Shown: positions 1 to 9,033, counted from the stretch's first letter. The stretch: 64,000 bases of DNA from JAEUIX01 sp046156035 (GCA_046156035.1 JBJXEW010000003.1:60011-124010), one strand, 5' to 3'. Numbers and translations: made by a program. Notes: generated by a model from the letters alone, not told the origin.

Positions 1-300
1 GTCTTCCTCGCCTCCCTCTCACCGGTCGCCAACGAGGCGTGGGTCTTCTGGGAGACGGGCCGGATGCTCATCCGGTTCGCGTCAGACATCGACCTGGCCG
101 ACCCTGCGGTCTGGGAGCACGAAACGCTCGCCGTCAGCGTGTACCACGTCGACCGCAACGTCGTGGTTTCCCTTGACGAGGTGAGCGGCAGCAACGCTTT
201 CATGACGCGCAACCAGGCGGGCCGGGCACTCTTCAACTGCATCATCCTCGGCAGGAAGATCGAACTGCAACCGGGCGTGCCCGCGGACGCGCCGAAGTAA
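1..300 (+). CDS. 3' end of an unknown protein (truncated by window edge)
   Basis: The reading frame is open from the first base and ends at TAA 298-300, giving 99 visible codons. An internal ATG at 64 could be mistaken for the start, but the frame runs upstream without a stop, so the gene very likely begins outside the window. The visible part is a soluble alpha/beta-like sequence with no signal peptide, membrane segment or motif that I recognise. It is followed by a tRNA gene on the opposite strand. Function unknown. Confidence 0.6.
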   Translation, partial: VFLASLSPVANEAWVFWETGRMLIRFASDIDLADPAVWEHETLAVSVYHVDRNVVVSLDEVSGSNAFMTRNQAGRALFNCIILGRKIELQPGVPADAPK

Positions 301-372
301 CACAGTCAGCGGTGTCCAGCACCAAGCCGCGTGAAGGAAGGCAACCGGCTGCCCTCGCAAGGCACGGGTCAA

Positions 373-444
373 AGCGGGCGAGGAGGATCGAACTCCCGAC
401 ATTCAGCTTGGGAAGCTGACGTTCTACCGCTGAACTACGCCCGC
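373..444 (-). tRNA. tRNA-Gly (anticodon CCC)
   Basis: Read on the minus strand, the seven-base acceptor arms GCGGGCG and CGCCCGC pair perfectly. The anticodon stem TCAGC/GCTGA encloses the loop TTCCCAA, giving anticodon CCC for the glycine codon GGG. A T-arm with the canonical GTTCGATCC loop region is present. The molecule is 71-72 nt with a short D loop, as usual for tRNA-Gly, and no CCA is encoded. The identity rests on the fold and anticodon only. Confidence 0.93.
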
Positions 445-558
445 GGCAGCCGAGAGTATACCCCACCGCCCTCCCGCGCAGGTCCCGCCATGCGGGCCCT
501 GTTGCCGCGGCACACCGCACACCGCACGCCGCCTGCCCGCAGGCTCCCGCCCCGCCGC

Positions 559-1116
559 TCACGGCGTCGTGCTCTCATTCGATCCAGTGGTCGCCGGGTC
601 GCCACCCGCGGGTTCACCCGACCCGTTGCCACCACTCCGCACGCCGAACTCGTGCACGAGCCGTCCGCCCTCGTGGCCGGTGCGGGCCAGCAGCGACAGG
701 CCTGCCGCGTGGGCCGCGAGGTACACCAGCACCGCGCCCACCTTCGCCACCGCGTGCAATCTCGCCCCCCACTTCCACCCCACGCCGAGCATCAGGGCTA
801 GCGCGCCCGCCAGCGCGGCGAACCACGCAGCCGTTGACTCCGCCAGTTCCTCGTGCGTGTGCAGCACCCTCTCCATCGCCGCCGAGCCCATCACGACCTG
901 CTCGGCCGCGTCGCCGGTGGTCAGTGCCACGCGCGCCGACATGGCGCCAACCACCACGATCGCCAACGCGGCCAAGTACAGCCCCTTGGCCCACGGGCGC
1001 ACGAGCAGGGCGAGCACGATCAGCAGGGGCGCGACCATCAGCAGGGCGATGGGGAAATGCACCACCAGCGGGTGCAACTGGTCGTAGGGAGGAAGCGGCG
1101 GGAAGTACCGGCCCAT
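559..1116 (-). CDS. DUF2231-type membrane protein
   Basis: A 185-residue integral membrane protein. The N-terminus carries HPLVVHFPIALL (about residues 15-26), the hallmark of the DUF2231 family, whose members are small four-helix membrane proteins of unclear function often linked to redox or haem proteins. Four hydrophobic stretches are visible at about residues 20-42, 48-68, 100-118 and 127-147. The ATG at 1116 is chosen because AAGGAG lies five bases upstream; an alternative TTG six codons earlier has no such site. The C-terminus is a Gly/Ser/Thr-rich tail. It lies 45 bp downstream of cinA on the same strand, so co-transcription is possible. Confidence 0.75.
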   Translation of the reverse strand: MGRYFPPLPPYDQLHPLVVHFPIALLMVAPLLIVLALLVRPWAKGLYLAALAIVVVGAMSARVALTTGDAAEQVVMGSAAMERVLHTHEELAESTAAWFAALAGALALMLGVGWKWGARLHAVAKVGAVLVYLAAHAAGLSLLARTGHEGGRLVHEFGVRSGGNGSGEPAGGDPATTGSNESTTP

Positions 1117-1161
1117 GTGCGCTCCTTGTTGCACAGCCGCGCCCGCGTGCGTGGCCGGGCC

Positions 1162-2472
1162 CTACACGCGAACCTGCCACAACAGTTCGGGCTCACCCGC
1201 GAGCAGGCCGCGCAGAGAGAAATAGAGCATAGCGAGCGCCGACACGCACGCTCGCCGTCGCACATCCTCGCGGTCGCCCGTGAACAAGAAGCGGCGCACA
1301 TCCGCGGGCCCCTGACCAAGCGACGCACGCCCGATGAAGACCGTCCCCACGGGCTTCCCGTCGGTGCCCCCGTCCGGCCCGGCGATGCCCGTGATCACCA
1401 GCACATGGTCTGCGCCGTGCGCTCGCAGGCCGGCGGAACACAGGGCCGCGCAGCACGGGGCGCTGACAGCGCCGTGCGCTTCCAGCGTGGCCGCGGGCAC
1501 ACCCATCGCCTCCTTCGCGGCGTTGGCGTACGCGATGGTGCCGCCCACGAAGGAGGCTGATGCACCAGCAACGGTGCTCAGCAGTTCGCCCAGCATCCCG
1601 CCCGTGCAACTCTCAACCACGCTGACGGTCTCCCCGCGCTCCTTCAGCAGGCGCAGCACCGTGCGCACGAGCTCCTCGATGCCCGCCCCGCCACCCGTGG
1701 CGAAGAGATTGTCTCCAAGCACACGCCGTGCTGTCGCCTCCGCCTCATCCACCGATGCTCCAGCCGCGGCACCGTCGCCGGGACCTTCGTAACGGATGCG
1801 CAGGGTCAGAATCCCGCCGCTCGCCGTGATGCCCACCAAGGGCACGCGATCTCGCTTGGTGAGGTCGCCCAATCGCGCCACACACTCGGCTTCGGGCACA
1901 CCCACGATGTGGCAGAGGCGCGTGAGCACCGTGCGCCCCGGCGGCGGGCGCAGCAGCGGCCGCACACCCTCGGCAAACATGGGCCGCAACTCGCCCGGAG
2001 GGCCGGGTAGGCACATCACATCCGCCTTGCCATCGACAACCACATGCAGGCCCGGCGCGGTGCCGAAGGCGTTCGGCAGACACATCGCGTGCGCCGGCCG
2101 CTGCGCCTGGCGGGCCTGCCGCTCGCTCATCTCCCGTCCGCGCTTGGCGAGCATTGCCGTGATGGCCGCGTGCGCTTCGGCATCGTCCACCAGTTCATCG
2201 CCCGTGAGCGCGGCGAGGGCCTGCCGCGTAAGGTCGCCCTCCGTTGGCCCAAGGCCTCCGCTCATCACCACCAGCGGTGCCGCGGCGCACGCCCGCCGCA
2301 GCGCGGCCACGAGCGCGGGCAGGTCGTCCGGAACGACCTCGTGCGCGATGGGCATGATGCCCGCACTCACGAGTTGCTGGGCCAGCCAGCGCGCGTTGGT
2401 GTCCTGTAACTGGCCGACGATGATCTCGTCGCCGGTGGAGAGGATGACGGCGCGATCGTGGAAAAAGGACAT
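1162..2472 (-). CDS. cinA: CinA-type protein (nicotinamide-nucleotide amidase)
   Basis: A 436-residue CinA-family protein with the usual two domains. The N-terminal MoCF/MogA-like domain (about residues 5-175) has STGDEIIVGQLQDTNA and SGGLGPTEGDLT. The C-terminal PncC amidase domain (about 275-430) has ESCTGGMLGELL and ITGIAGPDGGTDGKPVGTV. The family deamidates nicotinamide mononucleotide in NAD recycling, and some members also have ADP-ribose pyrophosphatase activity. The ATG at 2472 is chosen because the family normally begins a few residues before the STGDE strand; the frame extends 41 codons upstream with no similarity. The gene is divergent from the pseudouridine synthase across 76 bp. 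Confidence 0.92.
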   Translation of the reverse strand: MSFFHDRAVILSTGDEIIVGQLQDTNARWLAQQLVSAGIMPIAHEVVPDDLPALVAALRRACAAAPLVVMSGGLGPTEGDLTRQALAALTGDELVDDAEAHAAITAMLAKRGREMSERQARQAQRPAHAMCLPNAFGTAPGLHVVVDGKADVMCLPGPPGELRPMFAEGVRPLLRPPPGRTVLTRLCHIVGVPEAECVARLGDLTKRDRVPLVGITASGGILTLRIRYEGPGDGAAAGASVDEAEATARRVLGDNLFATGGGAGIEELVRTVLRLLKERGETVSVVESCTGGMLGELLSTVAGASASFVGGTIAYANAAKEAMGVPAATLEAHGAVSAPCCAALCSAGLRAHGADHVLVITGIAGPDGGTDGKPVGTVFIGRASLGQGPADVRRFLFTGDREDVRRRACVSALAMLYFSLRGLLAGEPELLWQVRV

Positions 2473-2548
2473 GCGCCCGGAGCGTACGGAGCCGATTCGC
2501 CCGGCAGCACCCGACGATGGGCCTCGCAGCAGCCCCCTACCTTCGTCC

Positions 2549-3316
2549 GTGTCCCTCTCCGTTGTGCCCAACCCGCGAGTCGCGTTCAAGGTCATCTACG
2601 AAGACGATGAGTTGATCGTGGTCGATAAGCCCGCACGCCTCGCTACGCAGCCGGGCAAGGGCCACGACACCGACACGCTCCTCAACGGCCTCTTCGAGCG
2701 GTTCGGGCACACACTCCAGAACCTCGGCGCAGCACGCGACTACGGCCTCCTACACCGGCTCGACCGCTCAACCTCCGGCCTGCTGGTGGTCGCGCTGCGG
2801 GGCAAGGCCTACGACGGTCTGCGCACCGCCTTCGAGACACGCGAGGTCGGCAAGTTTTACTGGGCGATCTGCGGCAAGGGGCCGCGCCCGCCGCGCAAGC
2901 TCACGGGCGTCATCAACAAGCCCATCCTCGAAACCGAGCCGCGTGCGGGCACACCGGAGAAGCGTGTGGCCCGGATTCACACCGGCGGCAAGCCGTCGGC
3001 CACGGCGTATCGCGTGCTCAGCGAATCGGCCAAGGGGGCCCTCATCGAGGCGCGGCCCGTCACGGGCCGCCTGCACCAGGTGCGTGTCCACCTTGACGCG
3101 ATTGGCTGCACGGTGCTGGGCGATGATCTCTATGGCCCGCGCAGTTACCGGTTGGCGGCAACACGGCTCGCGCTGCACGCCCACCGCCTCACGTTCACGC
3201 ACCCCACCACGGGCGCGGCGATGGACGTGCGCTCGCCCTTCCCTAAGGAACTGCGGGCTGTGCTGACCCGCCTGGGGTTGGAGAGGCCGGATGAGGCGGA
3301 GGCGGACGCGGGGTAA
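2549..3316 (+). CDS. RluA-family RNA pseudouridine synthase
   Basis: About 255 residues. It contains the RluA signature HRLDRSTSGLLV (about residues 64-75) with the catalytic aspartate, the opening strand VIYEDDELIVVDKPARLA, and the late RPVTGRLHQVRVHL motif that lines the active site. The family isomerises specific uridines in rRNA or tRNA; the target cannot be read from sequence. No N-terminal S4 domain is present, making it a short RluA/C-like form. No in-frame ATG precedes the conserved region, so GTG 2549 is chosen, with GTG 2564 as an alternative. Confidence 0.88.
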   Translation: MSLSVVPNPRVAFKVIYEDDELIVVDKPARLATQPGKGHDTDTLLNGLFERFGHTLQNLGAARDYGLLHRLDRSTSGLLVVALRGKAYDGLRTAFETREVGKFYWAICGKGPRPPRKLTGVINKPILETEPRAGTPEKRVARIHTGGKPSATAYRVLSESAKGALIEARPVTGRLHQVRVHLDAIGCTVLGDDLYGPRSYRLAATRLALHAHRLTFTHPTTGAAMDVRSPFPKELRAVLTRLGLERPDEAEADAG

Positions 3317-3383
3317 GGCGGCCACTCATCCGTACAGTGCAAGCCAGCAAGCGCCATGCAATCTTGGGCGAAGAGAAGCAGCG

Positions 3384-3656
3384 ATGTTCAAGTTCGGCAC
3401 CCCCATGCCGTTTCGCGGCGCATCGAGAGGCGAGTGGCGCTTCGCCAAACTGTACGACATCGTGGTCGCGCTGGGGTTTGTATCCATTGGTGCCTGGTCT
3501 TGGCACGCGCACGGGCTTCACCAGTACGGGTGGGTCTTTGTGTTTCCGATGATCGGCATCGGTGCATGGGTGCTTCTGTTTTATGGGCGTCTGGCTTTGC
3601 GTGCGTATCGCATGCGCAAGCGGTGCAGAGTTCGTTCGGGCACCAATCCTCCTTGA
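3384..3656 (+). CDS. small two-helix membrane protein
   Basis: A 90-residue protein beginning MFKFGTPMPFRG. Two hydrophobic segments follow (about residues 28-45 and 52-72), then a basic C-terminus. A purine-rich stretch (GAAGAGAAG) lies 8-10 bases before the ATG. No conserved motif is recognised and no function is proposed. It sits 67 bp after the pseudouridine synthase on the same strand and converges on hemW with a 29-bp gap. Confidence 0.55.
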   Translation: MFKFGTPMPFRGASRGEWRFAKLYDIVVALGFVSIGAWSWHAHGLHQYGWVFVFPMIGIGAWVLLFYGRLALRAYRMRKRCRVRSGTNPP

Positions 3657-3685
3657 CACGGCATGGTCGGTGAAGCGGCTCCGCG

Positions 3686-4990
3686 CTATCCCACCATGGC
3701 CATTAACTCCGCGGCCACGTGGTCGGCCAGCAAAAACCCCGCGTCCGTTAGTTCCCAGCGGCGTTCGCCCACCTTACCTCCGTCACCCGCTTGACCCCCG
3801 GCCACGAGCAATCCATCCGCACGGAAGCGCTCCACGCGTGCCAGCAGCCTCGCCGCGGTTCTCTCGCCCGTCTCCGCGGCGTGGGCGAGCATCGCCCGCT
3901 CCTCCACACCGTCCGCCACGCGCAGGCCCATCATCAGCCGCTCGCGCAGCGATCGGGCCGCGTCGGGCCCTTCCACATCCACCGCCATCGAGAAGCCCGC
4001 GGTCTGCAAGTACGTGTCCAGCCGCGGCACGCTCTTCCACCGCCACGACCCCGCGGTCGGCGAATCCCCCGCCCACAGGTGGCCGGACGCGCTCGGCCCC
4101 GCCGCGAGCCACTGCTCGTGGCGCCAATACGCAAGGTTGTGGGCACTCGCCTGGCCGCCGCTGAGGCCACCCCTTGCAAAGTTGCTCACCTCATACCGCT
4201 CCAGGCCAGCCGCGGCGAGCGAGGCCACCACGCACTCGTACATCGCGGCCTCAAGGTCATCGTCGATCGGCTCGAACTCGCCCGCCCGCAGGCGCTGCGT
4301 CATGGCGGTATTCGCCTCGTACGTCAGGTTGTAGCACGAGACGTGGTCCACGCCCAGCCCGATCGCCGTCTCCACATCGCGCCGCACCTCATCAAGCGTC
4401 TGCCCCGGCACCGCGAAGATCAGGTCCACCGACACGCGCTTGATGCCCGCCTCTCGCGCCCGGCGCACCGCCCGCCCCACGTTCGCGGGGTCGTGCCAGC
4501 GTTCCAGCGTCTTGAGGTGCCGCGGCTCGAAACTCTGGGCCCCGATGCTGACACGGTTCACGCCGCCCTCCACCAGCACCGCCAGCAACTCGGGCGTGGT
4601 GGATTCGGGGTTGCACTCCACCGTGAACTCACCGACCCCGTCCACGCCCATGCGCGAGAGGTTGAACCGCTCGCCCAGCGTGCCCAGCAACCGCCGCCAC
4701 AGGTCCACGCGCAGCAGACTGGGCGTGCCTCCGCCCACGAAGATCGTGTCAAGGGGCACGGGCGCTCCGCCCCCCTTCACCACTCCGCCCTCCCCACAGC
4801 CATCCATCGCGTGCGGCGCGAGCACGCCCAGTTCATCTTCCAACCGCGCCACGAACGCCTCCTGCTGGTCGCGCGTGTCCACGAACGAGTAGAAGTCGCA
4901 GTAGTGGCATTTGTGCACGCAGAAGGGCGTGTGGATGTAGAGCGACCGCACCGGCGGGTGCGCGTGGGCGTGCGCCAGCCCGGCCGACAC
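3686..4990 (-). CDS. hemW: HemW-like radical SAM protein
   Basis: A 434-residue radical SAM enzyme of the HemW/HemN-like family. The iron-sulfur motif CVHKCHYCDF (CxxxCxxC, about residues 24-33) follows LYIHTPF, and GGGTPSLL lies in the SAM-binding region. The C-terminal HemN domain includes YEVSNFARGG and ends with a winged-helix-like segment (WELTDAGFLLADHV). HemW is a haem chaperone rather than a true coproporphyrinogen oxidase; assignment to HemW over HemN rests on the CxxxCxxC spacing and the length. The start is GTG 4990, with no closer ATG. The N-terminus has a short Ala-His run. Confidence 0.88.
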   Translation of the reverse strand: MSAGLAHAHAHPPVRSLYIHTPFCVHKCHYCDFYSFVDTRDQQEAFVARLEDELGVLAPHAMDGCGEGGVVKGGGAPVPLDTIFVGGGTPSLLRVDLWRRLLGTLGERFNLSRMGVDGVGEFTVECNPESTTPELLAVLVEGGVNRVSIGAQSFEPRHLKTLERWHDPANVGRAVRRAREAGIKRVSVDLIFAVPGQTLDEVRRDVETAIGLGVDHVSCYNLTYEANTAMTQRLRAGEFEPIDDDLEAAMYECVVASLAAAGLERYEVSNFARGGLSGGQASAHNLAYWRHEQWLAAGPSASGHLWAGDSPTAGSWRWKSVPRLDTYLQTAGFSMAVDVEGPDAARSLRERLMMGLRVADGVEERAMLAHAAETGERTAARLLARVERFRADGLLVAGGQAGDGGKVGERRWELTDAGFLLADHVAAELMAMVG

Positions 4991-5184
4991 AAGGGGGGCC
5001 GCGGGGCGCGATTGGGCCAGCGGGATGTCAGCGATGGGTTTCAGTGCGGTCCTTGTGCGGCGGCCCCGTTCGCGGCTACGCTTGGCACGGTGATTGTTGC
5101 ACGATCCGGCGCGAGGGGGGGCGGGCCGCCGCGACCCGCCCGTGCCGCGTTCCGCCGAACGACTCTTTCTGTGAGGGCCAAACC

Positions 5185-5742
5185 GTGGAAGCCAACCTGG
5201 TGATGGTGAAACCCGACGGCACGAGCAAAGAGATTCCCATCGACCGCGACGTGTTCATCGTGGGACGCGACGACGGTGCTCGCCTGCGCATCCCCCTGCC
5301 CAGCGTTAGCCGTCGCCACTGCGAGATCGTCAAGGACGACGGCGAACTCCTCGTGACCGACAAGGGCTCGAGCAACGGCACCTACGTCAACGGCAAGCGC
5401 GTCAAAGAGACCGAACTCGCCCCCGGCGACCTGCTGTGCATCGGGCCGATTGTCTTCGTCGTCCGCATCGACGGCCACCCACGCCAGATCGATGCCAAAG
5501 ACTCCTTCGCGGCCGGCTCCGTGACGGAAGATTCCGACGGCTCCAGCGTCGCCCCCGCGCATCACCACTCCGGCGGCAGCCGCGCGGCCTCGCACGGCCC
5601 GGCCACCGCCGGGCCCTCAACCTCCTCCACGGGCAAGCCCAAGAACGCCGGCGACGGCGAAGACGACGACAAGCCCCTGAGCGAACTGCTCAAAGACTTC
5701 GACTTCGGCGATGATGAGGACGATGAGCCGAAGAAAAAGTAA
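5185..5742 (+). CDS. FHA-domain protein
   Basis: A 185-residue cytoplasmic protein. The N-terminal forkhead-associated domain (about residues 5-95) shows GRDDGARLRIPLPSVSRRHC, then SSNGTYVNGKRV, the residues that bind phosphothreonine peptides. The rest is a low-complexity Ser/Gly/Ala linker and a strongly acidic end (GDDEDDEPKKK), probably disordered. FHA proteins usually serve Ser/Thr-kinase signalling or secretion assemblies, but no kinase is adjacent. GTG 5185 is chosen (GAGGG upstream); ATG 5203 would start inside the first strand. The gene is divergent from hemW. Confidence 0.82.
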   Translation: MEANLVMVKPDGTSKEIPIDRDVFIVGRDDGARLRIPLPSVSRRHCEIVKDDGELLVTDKGSSNGTYVNGKRVKETELAPGDLLCIGPIVFVVRIDGHPRQIDAKDSFAAGSVTEDSDGSSVAPAHHHSGGSRAASHGPATAGPSTSSTGKPKNAGDGEDDDKPLSELLKDFDFGDDEDDEPKKK

Positions 5743-5743
5743 G

Positions 5744-5883
5744 AGGCACTGGGGACTGGGCACTCGGCACTGGTGCAAGACGGAAGCGGCGGACCACCCG
5801 GGGTCAAGCCAAGGCACTTCGCATTGCGGTCGGCGGCGCGCGAGTGCCTCCCACCGATGCCCAGTGCCCGATGCCCAGTCCCT
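5744..5883. repeat. imperfect inverted repeat of GGGACTGGGCA-type units
   Basis: The 141 bp between the FHA gene and the propeller lipoprotein gene contain two related low-complexity blocks in opposite orientation. The left is at 5744-5773 (units GGGGACTGGGCACT and CGGCACTGG). The right is at 5851-5883 and reads GGGACTGGGCATCGGGCACT on the minus strand. They could pair into a long hairpin between the convergent genes and may act as a terminator, although no T-run follows. No gene is seen here. Confidence 0.5.
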
Positions 5884-7368
5884 TTATCGCACAATCACCA
5901 CGCCGTGCGGGCCGATGCCCACGCCCACATAAAAATCGGCGGGCAGCAGCGTCGGCGGGTTCGTACGGATGAGTTTGTAGAACGACAACTCGCCGTCGAC
6001 CGCGCCCGGCTCGAACGACATGAACTGGCTCACCACCAGGTGCTTGCCGCTGGCATCAAAGGCCAGCCCCTCGGGCATGGCCGGAATGTCCAGTTCGCCG
6101 TGGTTGGTGAGTTCGCCCGTGGAGGTGTTGAAGCCCACCAGCGACAGGCTGCCGCCGCGCGTCTGGCGGGTGTCGCCGTCCTTGAGGAACGCGCGGCGGA
6201 TGTTGGCGGTCGCAATGAACTTGCCATCCGGCGAGATCGCCATGCTCTCGGGGCTGATGCCCACCACCGCCGTCGAGACCACCTCGTGCACCGCGAGGCC
6301 CAGGTCCACGCGCCCGTCCTCGCTGCGGATCAGCGAGCCCGACGCCGTGTACTCGTTCACCGCCGGCACCACGCATGTGGGGACGCGTGAGACGCGGATG
6401 GCCGAGAGCGTTCCCTCCGGCGCGCCGGCGAGGAACCCCTCCACGTCCGGGCCCCAGTGCAGGTCGCTGGTGATGAAGAACCGCCCGTCGGGCGAGAACC
6501 GTCCGGAAAAAGGGAACTTGCCGACCTGCACCGGCTCGCCCCACGGGGCGATGCCCGGCCCGCCGTCCACCGCCGTGCGGCGGAACTCAAAGAACGCCAC
6601 CTCGTTGGTCTCGGGGAGCGTGACCGCGAAGTGGTTGCCGTCAGGGTGCCAGGCGATGCACGAGGGGCGGGCGTTGGACCTGTCCAAGCCCACCAGCGGG
6701 AAACGCATCGGCTCGCCGAAGCCGTCCTCGTTGTCGGTGGGCACGATCACGATCTGCCCGCCGACGCTGCGTGTGGCCACGGCCACCAAGTCGCCGTCGG
6801 GGTGCACATCCACGCTCATCGGCTCGTCGCCCACCTCGATGCTCTGGATCAGGTGCGGTGCCGCGGGGTCGTCCATGCACACGCTGGTGAGCAGGCGGCC
6901 CACGGGCAGGTCGCTCATGCGGGTGGCGCCGGGCCCGGCGGGGCCCTTGCTCTCCACGGCGTAGACGCGGGTGCCGTCGGGCGAGGCCGCGACCGACACC
7001 GGCGGCCCGCCGACGGAGTTGCTCACGGGAATCTGCGTGACGCTGGTCTGCCACTTGATGGCATCAACACCATCCGGGTCGGCGATGGGCAGGGGCACCA
7101 CCGTGAGCACGTCCTTCGCGCCCGGCCGGGGGGCGAGCATCTCATCGGCGAAGGCCGTGGCGGTCATGTCGCCATCACACAGCACGGCGATGTAGCGGCC
7201 GGTGATCTGGCCGGTTGTGGGGGCGGACGTATCCGCCGCGCACCCCCCCAAGCCGCCCAGAGCGCCCACGCCCAGCGCCCCGCCCGCGAGCATGGCCAGC
7301 GCCAAACGCCGCGCGGCGGGAAGGGAGGACCGGACCAGACGCTGCGCGGGAGAGTGGTAACGGTGCAT
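5884..7368 (-). CDS. propeller-type lipoprotein
   Basis: A 494-residue predicted lipoprotein. The N-terminus is basic, followed by a hydrophobic stretch ending in the lipobox LGGC (about residues 42-46), so it should be lipid-anchored in the envelope. The mature part holds at least five blades with the YVTN/WD-like motifs VAASPDGTRVYAV, VDVHPDGDLVAVATR, IAWHPDGNHFAVT, GRFSPDGRFFITSD and MAISPDGKFIATAN. It resembles lactonase-type seven-bladed propellers, but no catalytic residues can be named. ATG 7368 is chosen because it begins a standard signal peptide with a GGAG 8-9 bases upstream; the frame stays open 23 codons further. Both flanks are simple repeats. Confidence 0.72.
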   Translation of the reverse strand: MHRYHSPAQRLVRSSLPAARRLALAMLAGGALGVGALGGLGGCAADTSAPTTGQITGRYIAVLCDGDMTATAFADEMLAPRPGAKDVLTVVPLPIADPDGVDAIKWQTSVTQIPVSNSVGGPPVSVAASPDGTRVYAVESKGPAGPGATRMSDLPVGRLLTSVCMDDPAAPHLIQSIEVGDEPMSVDVHPDGDLVAVATRSVGGQIVIVPTDNEDGFGEPMRFPLVGLDRSNARPSCIAWHPDGNHFAVTLPETNEVAFFEFRRTAVDGGPGIAPWGEPVQVGKFPFSGRFSPDGRFFITSDLHWGPDVEGFLAGAPEGTLSAIRVSRVPTCVVPAVNEYTASGSLIRSEDGRVDLGLAVHEVVSTAVVGISPESMAISPDGKFIATANIRRAFLKDGDTRQTRGGSLSLVGFNTSTGELTNHGELDIPAMPEGLAFDASGKHLVVSQFMSFEPGAVDGELSFYKLIRTNPPTLLPADFYVGVGIGPHGVVIVR

Positions 7369-7462
7369 TCGGACGGACTCCGGGGAGGGGAGAGGGGACA
7401 GGTGGTAGGGGACAGGGCCGAGGGCCGGAAGGGCCATAGGTTATCACGGTGGAGGGCCGGAG

Positions 7463-7545
7463 GAGAGGGAGAGGGAGAGGGAGAGGGAGAGGGAGAGGGA
7501 GAGGGAGAGGGCAGAGGGCAGAGGGCAGAGGGACGAGGGACGAGC
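7463..7545. repeat. polypurine microsatellite
   Basis: Eight perfect copies of the hexamer GAGAGG (7463-7510) run into three copies of the heptamer GCAGAGG (7511-7531) and two of GACGAG(G). The tract is almost pure purine on the plus strand. It lies between the start of the propeller lipoprotein gene and the 3' end of the permease gene. It is a likely length-variable locus and could form triplex DNA; any effect on the downstream lipoprotein gene is conjecture. Confidence 0.9.
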
Positions 7546-7561
7546 GGTGACGGCTGCCGCC

Positions 7562-9031
7562 TCACGGCCGCGGCGGGATCGGCCGCCCGTGCGGGTCGGC
7601 CGGCGCGGGCTCGCTTCCCGCCAACCGCTCCTGAATCTCCGGTGAAAGAAAGTGCTCCGCCCGGTGCGCACCCGCGTGCACATGATCGAGCGGCAGCGAG
7701 AGGTGCTTGGCGAGGAACGACTCCCAGAGCCGGTGCCCGCGCACGATGCGGCTGGCCTGCCGCAGCCCCGCTTCGGTGGCCACGAGCGAAGGGCCGCCCA
7801 CGCCCGCGCGCACGCTGGCAGCCGGGCGTGTGCGGACCAGCCCGCGCCGGGCCAGCCACCAGAGCGCGATCCGGCCGAGCAGCCCTGAGTGCGTCCCCGC
7901 CACCACATCGCTCGCCGTGAGCGGGCGGGGCACCGGCGCATCGCCAGCCGCGCCACCCCTTCCCCCCGCCTCCGCCACCCCCCCGGACCGCTCGTGCCAG
8001 CGGTAAAGCATGCCCAGGCAATCCTCCTCCGCGATGCGCAGGGCCAGGCCCAGCTGCCGCACTTGGCGGCTCACAAACCCGTAGCGCGGCGAGAAGAGCG
8101 TGGTGAGCATGAACAGGCCCAGCGCCACACTGGCGATCATCCCCGCCACCGACGTGTTCACCCACACCGCCAGCGCGTAGCCGGCCACGGCGGTCACGGC
8201 CGCGATGCCCGCGGCGATCCACACCATGCGCGAGAGTCTGTCGGTGAGCAGGTGGGCCGTCGCGCCCGGGGCCACGAGCATCGCCACGACGAGGATCGAG
8301 CCGACAGACTCGAACGACGCGACCGACGTGGCCGCGACGGCCGTCATCAGGCCGTAATGCACGAGGGTGGCGCTGATGCCCATCGTGGTGGCAAGGTACG
8401 GATCGAAGCAGACGATCCGCAGTTCCTTGAAGAACACGGTGATGAGGCCGACGTTCACCGCCAGCACCACCGCCAGCCACACGAACGCACGCGGCACCTG
8501 CAGGCCGGCGATGCTCGTCGTGTCGAAGGGTGTGAACTCGATCAGGCCATAAAGCACGCAGCCGGGGTCCAGGTCCACATCACGCGCCACCCAGGTGATG
8601 AGCACCACGCCCACGGCAAAGAGCGTGGTGAAGACCACGCCCATCGCCGCGTCCTCGGGCACGCGCCCCCAGCGCGAGAGGGCGGTGGAGAGATAGGCCG
8701 TGGCCACGCCCACCACGAGGGCACCCCCCAGCATGGCCCAGGGTTCGCGGCTGTGCGTGAAGATGAACGCCAGCGCCAGGCCCGGCAGAATGGCGTGTGA
8801 GATGGCATCTCCCAAGAGCGACATGCGCCGCAACACCAGAAAGCACCCCACCACGCCGCAGGCCACGCTGCACAGCACGGCGGTGCCCGCGATCCACAGG
8901 TCGTCATCGCGCACCTGATACGCCCCGACGGAGAACCACACGCGCGGGCCGACCGAGGTTGCGGCGGTCGCCGCGTCGGCCATCGCGGCCAGCACCAGCA
9001 TCGCAAGCATCAAGCACGCGCGCGTCGGCAT
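7562..9031 (-). CDS. metal ABC transporter permease fused to DtxR-like domain
   Basis: A 489-residue protein. Residues about 1-330 are an ABC-3 (ZnuB/TroC/MntB-type) permease: a signal-like first helix, then about eight further hydrophobic segments including the family segments LLGDAISHAILPGLALAF and VGSILVVAMLVAPGATAHLL. Residues about 350-489 are not permease. They resemble the winged-helix and dimerisation regions of DtxR/MntR regulators, with GHRLWESFLAKHLSLPLDHV and AHRAEHFLSPEI, which match the metal-site helices of that family. It is the last gene of the metal-uptake operon, 2 bp after the other permease. The fused domain may gate or sense metal in the cytoplasm; this is inference. Confidence 0.87.
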   Translation of the reverse strand: MPTRACLMLAMLVLAAMADAATAATSVGPRVWFSVGAYQVRDDDLWIAGTAVLCSVACGVVGCFLVLRRMSLLGDAISHAILPGLALAFIFTHSREPWAMLGGALVVGVATAYLSTALSRWGRVPEDAAMGVVFTTLFAVGVVLITWVARDVDLDPGCVLYGLIEFTPFDTTSIAGLQVPRAFVWLAVVLAVNVGLITVFFKELRIVCFDPYLATTMGISATLVHYGLMTAVAATSVASFESVGSILVVAMLVAPGATAHLLTDRLSRMVWIAAGIAAVTAVAGYALAVWVNTSVAGMIASVALGLFMLTTLFSPRYGFVSRQVRQLGLALRIAEEDCLGMLYRWHERSGGVAEAGGRGGAAGDAPVPRPLTASDVVAGTHSGLLGRIALWWLARRGLVRTRPAASVRAGVGGPSLVATEAGLRQASRIVRGHRLWESFLAKHLSLPLDHVHAGAHRAEHFLSPEIQERLAGSEPAPADPHGRPIPPRP

Positions 9032-9033
9032 GG

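Noticed and set aside
1796..2548. Extension of the pseudouridine synthase frame by 251 codons upstream
   Set aside because: This part is antisense to the conserved core of cinA and has no family similarity.
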